A stretch of DNA of 8,153 bases, taken from contig DAOWAK010000034.1 in NCBI GenBank assembly GCA_030634605.1, forward strand, positions 1-8,153, read 5' to 3'. Below the pieces are notes generated by a model. The model ran no database searches. It worked only from the letters and a program-made list of their open reading frames with translations, and was not told the DNA's origin. Both the position numbers and the translations under genes were made by a program. How positions within the stretch are numbered: position 1 is the first letter of the stretch; each line of letters opens with the position of its first letter. Source of the DNA: Sedimentisphaerales bacterium (GTDB lineage: Bacteria; Planctomycetota; Phycisphaerae; Sedimentisphaerales; SM23-30). Of the stretch, positions 1 to 6,713 are shown piece by piece.

Positions 1-908
1 ACCTCCGTAACCTTGGTGAGGCCGTTCTCCTCGGCGAACCTCTGCGCCGTGGTGATTACTGCAACAGCTTTATCGATGCGGCCCATTTGCACGTACAAAC
101 CGGCCATGGTTATCAGCGGGAGGTGTGTCTGCCGGGTCAGCGTTCGCATCAGAATTTCATCGTGCGAATAACTGCGTTGCCTTTGCAACAAATTAAACAC
201 CTCTTTATATTGCTCCGTTGCAGCAGTCAGATAATCCAGTTCCATCAACGACTGGGCCAACAACAAACGAATCACGGCTGTTTCCGGATTGCCCGCAGTG
301 GCTTTTGGACTTTGCAAAGCCTGCCGCAAAATCGAAACCACCTGCTGATAATCACCTTTTTGCTCACTGCACTTGGCCAACACCCGATAGGCCCCCAGCG
401 ATACCCCGTCCCTTTTAATCGCCTGGCGTGCCGCTTGTGCCGCCGACTGCTGATCATTGGTCTTTAAGTAAGCCCTGGAGAGTAACTGATAAAGCGCCGG
501 GCTGTTGGGATCATTAACCAACCCCTCCATCGCCTGCTCAACAGCCTGAGGGTACAATCGCTGCCCCATCAGACGCCTACCGCGTAAATAAGCCTTGCGA
601 GCCTTGATCGGGTCGGGCTTATCTATCCGTCGGAATTTCAACTGCTGCATTAACCATTCGCTGTCGGAATCGGCCAGAAAATCCGATTCGGGTACTTTAT
701 CCAGCGGTATAAACCTCCGCTCCAGATTTTCGTCGGTCAACTGAGGATTCAACAGACGTGGAGAAACAATACCAAAACTCGTTACTGCGTCATCCTGGAG
801 AGGCACTTTCCGGACAGGTTGGCACGAGTTCAAGCCCAGCATCAACAATATCGCAATAAAACAGCAGGTTCGCCGTTTAGTTATTTTGTCAATAATTGCC
901 CAGATCAA
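1..908 (-). CDS. Lipoprotein with TPR-like repeats, TTG start, C-terminus outside window
   Basis: An open frame without stops runs from a TTG at 908 off the left edge, giving 302 residues. The N-terminus has a charged stretch (DKITKRR, residues 7-13), a hydrophobic run (about 15-26) and a lipobox ending in L-N-S-C with Cys at residue 29, so the product should be an exported lipid-anchored protein. A low-complexity-free linker (30-95) is followed by helix pairs of about 34 residues at roughly 103-135, 136-169 and 170-203, then further helices to the edge; the alternating small and aromatic residues (A-Y, G-D-Y) are TPR-like. TPRs bind protein partners; no catalytic motif is seen. The start lies inside the end of the preceding HEAT-like lipoprotein gene (20-nt overlap), which suggests translational coupling and joint action at the envelope. 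TTG is chosen because stops TAG and TAA sit directly before it, a GGAG lies 6 nt upstream, and the first ATG falls inside the signal peptide. The specific function is not recognised. Confidence 0.78.
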   Translation of the reverse strand, partial: MIWAIIDKITKRRTCCFIAILLMLGLNSCQPVRKVPLQDDAVTSFGIVSPRLLNPQLTDENLERRFIPLDKVPESDFLADSDSEWLMQQLKFRRIDKPDPIKARKAYLRGRRLMGQRLYPQAVEQAMEGLVNDPNSPALYQLLSRAYLKTNDQQSAAQAARQAIKRDGVSLGAYRVLAKCSEQKGDYQQVVSILRQALQSPKATAGNPETAVIRLLLAQSLMELDYLTAATEQYKEVFNLLQRQRSYSHDEILMRTLTRQTHLPLITMAGLYVQMGRIDKAVAVITTAQRFAEENGLTKVTE

Positions 909-2427
909 TTACTACTCCGTCGCTGCTAACGTAATCAATATTACATCGGCCGTAAGGTATCTGTGTTATTATAACCAGCGGGCAGCTGCAATATTCAATA
1001 AAATCGAGGTCATCAACACCCGGGCCCGCCAGCTCTGCCACGCGCCAAGTCCCGTTGCGATCCACGGAATTCTCATCGGACGGATCCAAACCGACGCGTT
1101 TGCCGGAAAGGCCCCGGCTGCTTTGCCGATCAACATCCCGGCCATAACCTGTTCGATGAGAATCAGCGTGACAATGCCAGCGGGTCAGACACAAGCCGGC
1201 AGCTTCGATCATCTCGGACGATTCGAAATATTGATTATCGCCGAGCCGGCGGCCGGGTGGATAACGCTCAAACCGAATGCCGTCCGCTTCCAGAAAACTC
1301 AAGCCGCCAACCTCGCTGTCAATCTGAGCTAAATCATCGCGCAAATGCTGCTTCAAACCGGCGATCTTCATCGGCAGGGCCAGCTCTTTCAGCAGCAACC
1401 TTATCCGTAGTAAGTCAGTATAACACAACCGGTTACGTTGGCCAGCAAAATCCTCGGCATAGTCGTCCCGGGCCCCGGCATAACCGGGGGGACGCTTGGA
1501 GTGACCGAGCCTGGCCAGAAAACTCTCGATTTCCACAGCCAACTCAGCCCCATTTTTGCTCAATTTAATATTCCTGCTTTGGCTCAACTGCGTATCGCTC
1601 AGACTTAGCAAAAGGTAGCTATCGGCGGGATTGAATCGATAATTTTCCCGCTCTGCCAGATCCGTCGCTAAATTTAACAATTGGCTGAACTGCTCAACAT
1701 TCAGATGGGTTCGCTGGTAATTACACAGAAACAAACGTGCCGCGTTCGTGGGCACATAACCGAATCTCATCCCCCAGAAACGAACCTCCTTTGTAAAAGC
1801 ACTATCATCCGGCAGGAAAGATATCAAATCGATCGTCTGTTCGATACCGACCAGCTCCACCAGGCACTTAAGCGCCGCCAGGCGAACCTTCACACCTTCC
1901 CCCGTTAAAAGTTGATCGAACAAAATCTCCTCCAGCTGGGCATCCACTATGCCGGCCATTGCCCCAGCTACCGCACTGGTCCTCCAGGATTCATTGGCTG
2001 ATTTTTTTGCCAGATCAATCGTCAGATTACCCAGCGCAGTTCGATCGGACAAACGGACGAGTTCGGCGATAATCTGCTGGCGAATATCTTGCTCGGTGGT
2101 GGTCACCAACGCCCTGCTGAGCCACGCACCGGCTTGGGAGGAATAACACTCTGCGACAATTTCTATCGCCCGGCTTCTTATGACCGGTGAGTGCAGCGGT
2201 GAACCGGCAACCTCGGCCAGCAACTGCCCCAACCGCTGCTGTTGCCGGGGCTCCAACGGCCGATCCAGCACTGCTTCAAAAATCTCCAACCGCCAACGAT
2301 CCGCCTGATCCCGCCGCCCCGATAACTCGATCAACTCATCAGCAGATTTACTGGAAATGTACTGCTCGGCGCAACCGCTCAGCGATAAAGCTACCATTAG
2401 TAATAAATAAACAATTCCAAAACGCAT
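889..2427 (-). CDS. HEAT-like repeat lipoprotein with C-terminal JAMM/JAB-like domain
   Basis: The product has 512 residues. The N-terminus MRFGIVYLLLMVALSLSGC is a lipoprotein signal with the lipobox Cys at residue 19. The ATG at 2427 was preferred over the in-frame ATG at 2556 because the longer form would bury the signal peptide and overlap the radical SAM gene; a weak GGAA lies 10 nt upstream. Residues about 37-200 are paired amphipathic helices resembling HEAT repeats (for example 79-194), followed by more helical sequence to about 365. From about 370 the character changes to a mixed fold with W-H-C-H (His418, His420), A-G-P-G-V-D-D-L (467-474) and a beta-rich end with P-L-V-I-I-T and D-G-V-V-I-D-L-G. 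H-x-H followed by G-P-x-x-x-D recalls JAMM/JAB metalloproteases, but the usual Ser is Gly here and the spacing between the halves is long (about 45 residues), so activity is uncertain. The next gene is an overlapping TPR-like lipoprotein. Exact function unknown; HEAT and JAMM-like calls are by eye. Confidence 0.75.
   Translation of the reverse strand: MRFGIVYLLLMVALSLSGCAEQYISSKSADELIELSGRRDQADRWRLEIFEAVLDRPLEPRQQQRLGQLLAEVAGSPLHSPVIRSRAIEIVAECYSSQAGAWLSRALVTTTEQDIRQQIIAELVRLSDRTALGNLTIDLAKKSANESWRTSAVAGAMAGIVDAQLEEILFDQLLTGEGVKVRLAALKCLVELVGIEQTIDLISFLPDDSAFTKEVRFWGMRFGYVPTNAARLFLCNYQRTHLNVEQFSQLLNLATDLAERENYRFNPADSYLLLSLSDTQLSQSRNIKLSKNGAELAVEIESFLARLGHSKRPPGYAGARDDYAEDFAGQRNRLCYTDLLRIRLLLKELALPMKIAGLKQHLRDDLAQIDSEVGGLSFLEADGIRFERYPPGRRLGDNQYFESSEMIEAAGLCLTRWHCHADSHRTGYGRDVDRQSSRGLSGKRVGLDPSDENSVDRNGTWRVAELAGPGVDDLDFIEYCSCPLVIITQIPYGRCNIDYVSSDGVVIDLGNY
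906..918 (-). promoter_or_regulatory. Ribosome binding site and TTG start of the TPR-like lipoprotein
   Basis: On the minus strand GGAG (915-918) is followed by TAGTAA and then TTG (906-908), a 6-nt spacing. The site lies within the last codons of the upstream gene, whose TGA is at 889-891, so ribosomes finishing that gene arrive at this start. No ATG or GTG is available in frame between the preceding stop codons and the signal peptide. Confidence 0.6.
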
Positions 2428-2507
2428 AAAATAGTATTTCCAGCAGCTAATTTTACAAGAGTTAATCAGGTTACCCCCATCCTTATAAACTTGATGGATA
2501 TCGACAA

Positions 2508-3551
2508 TTAAAATTGTATCGGTTGCATACCCCTGCCGGCCACTTTTGTGCCGCAACCGGGACAGGCGCCGTTAAGGATGTTGAACTGGCCGATCTGGTA
2601 GCCGATGCGCTCGATCAGCATCTGGCCGCACTCATGGCAAATGGTGCTCTCGTGGCCGAGACCGGGCATGTTGCCCACGTAAACATAATGCAAACCCGCC
2701 TGCTTACCCAGTTCATAAGCCTGTATCATCGTCTTAGTCGGTGTCGGGCTGATATCGTTCACCTGATAATCCGGCCGAAACCGGCTCACATGCCAGGGCA
2801 CCTCCGGCCCCAACTCACCGGCGATAAAGTCCGCAATCTGTTGCAACTCCTGTTCGCTGTCATTCAATCCGGGGATCACCAGCGTGGTAACTTCCAGCCA
2901 GATGTCCGTCTGCCGGGCAATATATCGCAAACTCTCCAGCACCGGCTCCAGCGACGCCTTGCAGTGTTCGCGATAAAAATCATTGCTGAAAGCCTTGAGG
3001 TCAACGTTAATCGCGTCCAGAAAATCGCCCACATATTCCAGCGCCTCGACGGTCATGAAGCCGTTGCTTACGAATACATTGGCCAGCCCCTGCTGCCGTG
3101 CCAGGCGGCCGCAATCAGCGCAATATTCCATAAAAATCGTCGGCTCGGTGTAGGTATAGGAAATGCTGCCGCAACGATGATCCAGAGCGGACTGCACCAG
3201 CTCCTCCGGCGACCGCGAACTGCCGCCAAAGGATTCCCGCATTCGCGGCAACTGACTAATCTGCCAGTTCTGACAAAAATCACACGTAAAATTGCACCCC
3301 GGAGCCGCCACCGAAAAACTTCTGCTGCCCGGCTGGAACTGAAACAAAGGTTTCTTCTCGATCGGATCGACCGCACTGGCGCAAATCGAATAATAATTCA
3401 GCGAATACAACTTGCCCCCTTCGTTGCGCCGGACCTGGCAGCGACCTGTCGCTCCATCTTTAATCAAACAGCGAAAATTACACAGCTTGCACCGAACATC
3501 GCTGCCATCCAGTGCATCCCACAAAACCGCTTCGCGCATCCGGCCGCCCAT
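2508..3551 (-). CDS. amrS: AmmeMemoRadiSam system radical SAM enzyme
   Basis: The product has 347 residues, close to the family's usual size. The radical SAM [4Fe-4S] motif C-x3-C-x2-C is G-C-N-F-T-C-D-F-C-Q-N-W (Cys86, Cys90, Cys93 from this start). It is preceded by the family-typical N-terminal cysteines (C-K-L-C-N-F-R-C, then G-R-C-Q-V-R-R-N) and D-P-I-E-K-K-P-L, followed by Y-T-Y-T-E-P-T-I-F, and closed by two C-x2-C pairs (C-H-E-C-G and C-P-G-C-G) that look like a zinc ribbon. The family resembles pyruvate formate-lyase activases and is usually linked to Memo and AMMECR1 homologues; its substrate is not established as far as I know. Neither partner is in this window. The start at 3551 is preferred over 3557 because GAAAGGGA lies 6 nt before it but abuts the 3557 ATG. 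The gene follows the dehydrogenase by 27 bp, so co-transcription is likely. An 80-bp gap without a convincing promoter separates it from the next gene. Confidence 0.93.
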   Translation of the reverse strand: MGGRMREAVLWDALDGSDVRCKLCNFRCLIKDGATGRCQVRRNEGGKLYSLNYYSICASAVDPIEKKPLFQFQPGSRSFSVAAPGCNFTCDFCQNWQISQLPRMRESFGGSSRSPEELVQSALDHRCGSISYTYTEPTIFMEYCADCGRLARQQGLANVFVSNGFMTVEALEYVGDFLDAINVDLKAFSNDFYREHCKASLEPVLESLRYIARQTDIWLEVTTLVIPGLNDSEQELQQIADFIAGELGPEVPWHVSRFRPDYQVNDISPTPTKTMIQAYELGKQAGLHYVYVGNMPGLGHESTICHECGQMLIERIGYQIGQFNILNGACPGCGTKVAGRGMQPIQF

Positions 3552-3557
3552 AATCAT

Positions 3558-3565
3558 TCCCTTTC
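3558..3565 (-). promoter_or_regulatory. Ribosome binding site deciding the amrS start
   Basis: The minus-strand sequence GAAAGGGA directly abuts the ATG at 3555-3557 (no spacing) but stands 6 nt from the ATG at 3549-3551, which favours the second ATG. A third in-frame ATG at 3537-3539 has no comparable upstream site. Confidence 0.5.
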
Positions 3566-3578
3566 AGATTCCATTTGG

Positions 3579-6473
3579 TTACAACAACCCGTAACTTTGC
3601 GCCAGCACCTTCACCGGATGCAGCACTTTTTTGCCGCTGCCCTGGGCCATCTGCAGGTTACAGGCGCCGCACTCGGTCAGGCCAAAGTCAGCGTCGCTTT
3701 TTCGCAAAGGCTCCAGCATCGGTTTGCCCGCGGTCATCGACAAATCAAAATTCTTCTTCTGAAAACCGAACGTCCCGGCGATCCCGCAACAACTGTTCGG
3801 TAAGCGCTCAATTTCAACACCTTCGATCAGCGCCATCAAATACAAACTGCCCCGGCTGATCTGCAGTGCTGAATAATGACAGGGCTCATGATAAGCCAGC
3901 TTCATTTTGACCGGGCGAAAATCTGTCTTGAGCTTATTCTGACAGTGCAATTTCGCCAGATAATCCGTAAGCTCCCAACAATTCTCCGCCACCAGATGAG
4001 CCTCCGAACTGTCAACGATATCGAGATATTCCTCTTTGAGACACAGCGCCGCTGTCGGCTCACTGCAAATTACTTTATAACCGCTGCGCACCGCTTTGGC
4101 AAGTTGGCTTACATTGAACTCAATCGCCTTTTTCGCCAGCTTCAGATCGCCGCAACTTATGGCCGACATGCACACTCCCCACTGCGACGGCACGATAACC
4201 TCCACCTCATTATGCCGCAGCACCTCCACCACCGCCCGAGCCAACTCGTGATCATTGTAGTTGGAATAAATAACGACTGAATGATCCACCTTGACTATCG
4301 GCTCAGCAATCGGGCCCTTATCCGCCAGCAACCTCCGCAACCTTTTCAGATTGCTGCCCAGCTCAAATTTCGGAAACGCCCGCCGACGGTCCAGCCCGGT
4401 GGCCAGTTCCATAATCCGCCGAAACCACCCCATCCGCAAAAATCCATTTGCTAACGGCCCGAACATCGCCCCCATCCGACTCATCATCTCACTACGCGTC
4501 AAAAAATATTCCGGCCGGGTCAACCCGCGACATCGAACATATTCCGCCCGCGCCTCCATCATCAGCTTGGGGATGTTCACCAGCGACGGACACTCCTGCG
4601 CACACAGCTTGCAGTTCACACACAAATCCGCTATCCGCTTGAATTCGTCGCTGCTCATTACGTCTTCATCCAGCAGACCGTGCAGCCAGTACCGCATCAG
4701 ATTGCCCTTGGCCCGCGGGCTGGCGTCCTCATCCGCCTGCGCCCGAAAAATCGGACACATCGACAACGACGGATCCGCCGACCGACACAAGCCGTTACCG
4801 TTACACTGCTCGATCTCGCGAACCAGTTCATCCCCGCGAAAAATCAGATTGGTTTTCCGATCCCGGTTCCCGGCTGAATGTGCAAAACGCAGATTTTTCG
4901 TCATCACCTCCGGATCGTCATTGACAATCTTGCCCGGGTTCAGCACGTTGTTCGGGTCGAACAGCTGCTTGATTCGGCTGAATAATTCGTACATTTCTTC
5001 GCCGTACTGCTGTTTGATGAACGAGACCCGAACCAGCCCCTCCCCGTGTTCGCTGCTGATGGTTCCTCCCAGCGACCAGGCCAGTTTGAAAACCTCGTCC
5101 GCCAGTTGCTTCATTTTTTTAATGTCTTCCGGCCGATGCAAATCCAGGAACGGCCGCGGATGCAACGCCCCATGACCGACGTGCGCGTAATATACAATCG
5201 GAGTATTCAACCGAGACGTAATTTCCTGCAGGCCATCCAGATATTCAGCCAGTCGTTCCGGATCAACCGCCACATCCTCAATCACCGGGATCGGCTGAGC
5301 TGCACTTTTATTACGAAACAGTAACGGCACCGCCGATTTCCGCGCCCGCCAAAGCTGATCCTGCCGGGTAGGGTCGATGATTTCCTCCACCCCACACGAC
5401 CGGGCCGAATCCGGCAACTGCGCAGCAAGCTTGCGTGCCAAAGCCAACTTCTTTCGTACCTCAGCTTCATCCGCCCCGTCATACTCCACCAGCAAAGACG
5501 CTGCGATCCCATCCGGAAGATATCGACCGTACCGCGGGTATGCCTGACGGGCCATGGTTAACAGCTTGCCGTCCATCAGTTCACACGCCGACGGTTCACT
5601 CACCAACAGCAACGGCACGGCACGGGCCATCCGCCCCAACGATTCAAAATTAACCTGCAGCAATCCCTTAAACCCCGGCAGATCCACCAGCGACAACGTC
5701 GCCTGCGTAACCACCCCCAACGTCCCCTCCGAACCGGCTATCAATTCCGCCAGATTCACCGGAGGATCCCCCCGCCAATCATTATTGTCACGATTTACAC
5801 CACCCACGTCCGGCAGCACCTTGTAAACATTGTAGCCGCTGCCATTGCGCCGGGCTTTGGGTCGCTGCCTGGCCATCACGTCCTGATAGCTCCCCAGCAA
5901 ATCCTTCACCGCTGTTGCCCATTCCAGAACCTGCTCATCCTGACTTTTCGAACAATCCCGCCCCAACTCAACGACCTTGCACCGGGCCGAAACCATCCGG
6001 ACGCTGCGCAGGTGCTCACCAATATAGCCAAATTTCAGCGAATGTGCCCCCGTGGAGTTATTGCCGATCATCCCGCCGATGGTCGCCCGATTGCCGCTGG
6101 CTGGGTCCGGCCCCACCTGCTTACCAAATTGAGCCAAATAACGGTTCAACTGCTCCAGCACCACCCCCGGCCCAACTGTCACCTCATCCGAACCTGGCTC
6201 ATAGCGAACCACCCCATTCATATGCCGGCTCAAATCCAACACCAGCCCTTCGCCCAGCGATTCCCCCGCCAAACCGCTGCCCCCACCCCGAGCCATCACC
6301 GAAATCCCCTCTCGGATCGCGTATTGAACCGCCCCAGCCACATCAGCCTCATCCCTCGGCCAGACCACCCCCAAAGGCTCAATCTGATAAATACTCGCAT
6401 CCGTACTATACATCGCCCGGGTGAGCGTATCAAAACGGTATTGTCCCTGTATCAATCCATCTAGTTCTATCAT
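3579..6473 (-). CDS. FAD-linked 2-hydroxyacid dehydrogenase fused to Fe-S/CCG module (GlcD-GlcF / YdiJ type)
   Basis: A 964-residue fusion, close in size to E. coli YdiJ. Residues about 30-260 form the FAD-binding (PCMH-type) domain, with A-R-G-G-G-S-G-L-A-G-E (61-71), G-P-D-P-A-S-G-N-R-A-T-I-G-G-M-I-G-N-N-S (121-140) and G-S-E-G-T-L-G-V-V (247-255). The FAD-oxidase C-terminal domain follows, with H-V-G-H-G-A-L-H-P-R-P (431-441), E-H-G-E-G-L-V-R (475-482) and F-D-P-N-N-V-L-N-P-G-K (505-515). Two Fe-S motifs come next: C557/C563/C573 (C-x5-C...M-C-P) and C618/C621/C624/C628 (C-x2-C-x2-C-x3-C-P). The C-terminal CCG part has Cys865, S-C-C-G (894-897) and E-C-G-A-C (934-938). The family oxidises D-2-hydroxyacids (glycolate, D-lactate, D-2-hydroxyglutarate) and passes electrons to quinone or another carrier; the substrate cannot be read from this sequence. 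The first CCG repeat reads G-V-C-M-S-A-I-S-C-G-D (766-776), not a canonical Cys-Cys-Gly. AGAG lies a few nt before the ATG. It is the first gene of the leftward block. Confidence 0.93.
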   Translation of the reverse strand: MIELDGLIQGQYRFDTLTRAMYSTDASIYQIEPLGVVWPRDEADVAGAVQYAIREGISVMARGGGSGLAGESLGEGLVLDLSRHMNGVVRYEPGSDEVTVGPGVVLEQLNRYLAQFGKQVGPDPASGNRATIGGMIGNNSTGAHSLKFGYIGEHLRSVRMVSARCKVVELGRDCSKSQDEQVLEWATAVKDLLGSYQDVMARQRPKARRNGSGYNVYKVLPDVGGVNRDNNDWRGDPPVNLAELIAGSEGTLGVVTQATLSLVDLPGFKGLLQVNFESLGRMARAVPLLLVSEPSACELMDGKLLTMARQAYPRYGRYLPDGIAASLLVEYDGADEAEVRKKLALARKLAAQLPDSARSCGVEEIIDPTRQDQLWRARKSAVPLLFRNKSAAQPIPVIEDVAVDPERLAEYLDGLQEITSRLNTPIVYYAHVGHGALHPRPFLDLHRPEDIKKMKQLADEVFKLAWSLGGTISSEHGEGLVRVSFIKQQYGEEMYELFSRIKQLFDPNNVLNPGKIVNDDPEVMTKNLRFAHSAGNRDRKTNLIFRGDELVREIEQCNGNGLCRSADPSLSMCPIFRAQADEDASPRAKGNLMRYWLHGLLDEDVMSSDEFKRIADLCVNCKLCAQECPSLVNIPKLMMEARAEYVRCRGLTRPEYFLTRSEMMSRMGAMFGPLANGFLRMGWFRRIMELATGLDRRRAFPKFELGSNLKRLRRLLADKGPIAEPIVKVDHSVVIYSNYNDHELARAVVEVLRHNEVEVIVPSQWGVCMSAISCGDLKLAKKAIEFNVSQLAKAVRSGYKVICSEPTAALCLKEEYLDIVDSSEAHLVAENCWELTDYLAKLHCQNKLKTDFRPVKMKLAYHEPCHYSALQISRGSLYLMALIEGVEIERLPNSCCGIAGTFGFQKKNFDLSMTAGKPMLEPLRKSDADFGLTECGACNLQMAQGSGKKVLHPVKVLAQSYGLL

Positions 6474-6508
6474 TACTTCTCTTGGATAAAAAACAGAACT
6501 AATCTTCG

Positions 6509-6525
6509 TTTGTGCCGATCACAAA
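6509..6525. promoter_or_regulatory. Perfect 6-5-6 dyad, candidate operator or leader hairpin
   Basis: TTTGTG (6509-6514), a 5-nt centre CCGAT, then CACAAA (6520-6525): both arms are exact inverted repeats. It lies about 10-25 nt downstream of the predicted start of the leftward transcript, a common place for a repressor site. The TGTG...CACA core recalls CRP-type sites, but the spacing is shorter than the CRP consensus. The regulator is unknown, and a hairpin in the mRNA leader is an equally possible reading. Confidence 0.35.
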
Positions 6526-6540
6526 TCATTTCACTATATT

Positions 6541-6569
6541 ATTTTATATACATTGAAACACTCAGACAA
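6541..6569 (-). promoter_or_regulatory. Sigma-70-like promoter for the dehydrogenase gene and possibly the whole leftward unit
   Basis: On the minus strand TTGTCT (6564-6569, 4 of 6 to TTGACA) is separated by exactly 17 nt from TAAAAT (6541-6546, 5 of 6 to TATAAT). The start site would fall near 6534, leaving a leader of about 60 nt before the ATG at 6473. The region is AT-rich, as expected. Seen by eye; not tested against a species-specific model. Confidence 0.55.
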
Positions 6570-6647
6570 GTTACTTTTGGAATGACTTCTTATTGATACT
6601 TTTGCCTCCTTCTTTTCAGCTTTTACGGACACATATCAAATTATCGC

Positions 6648-6676
6648 TTGCTCAACCGTTCAACTGGCTCTAGAAT
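6648..6676 (+). promoter_or_regulatory. Possible promoter of glyA
   Basis: TTGCTC (6648-6653, only 3 of 6 to the -35 consensus) lies 17 nt before TAGAAT (6671-6676, 5 of 6 to the -10 consensus). A start near 6683 would give a leader of about 30 nt that includes the AGGAG at 6703-6707. The -35 is weak, so another promoter upstream in the same divergent region remains possible. Confidence 0.4.
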
Positions 6677-6713
6677 TTCATCTGTATTAATTTCAACTTT
6701 ATAGGAGCCCAAA

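Noticed and set aside
889..1290. Possible frameshift at the end of the HEAT-like lipoprotein, because the sequence changes to R/D/S/G-rich
   Set aside because: The frame stays open to the TGA and ends in ordered, hydrophobic strand-like sequence. The next gene's ribosome binding site and start fit this end, so a distinct C-terminal domain is the better reading.
2504..2517. Perfect AT-rich palindrome (ACAATT-AA-AATTGT) at the amrS stop codon
   Set aside because: Short, weak AT-only stem without a following T-tract; it is too small to call a terminator or operator.
2514..3803. Long plus-strand open frame of 429 codons
   Set aside because: It is antisense to amrS and the end of the dehydrogenase, both of which have clear family motifs. 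The translation has no recognisable domain and no convincing ribosome binding site; it follows from the codon bias of the real genes.
4291..5175. Plus-strand open frame of 294 codons
   Set aside because: It lies wholly antisense to the Fe-S part of the dehydrogenase, and its Ser/Arg-rich composition is that of a shadow frame.
6605..6612. Strong Shine-Dalgarno-like AAGGAGG on the minus strand in the divergent region
   Set aside because: No ATG, GTG or TTG follows at a usable distance on that strand, so it does not mark a small gene.
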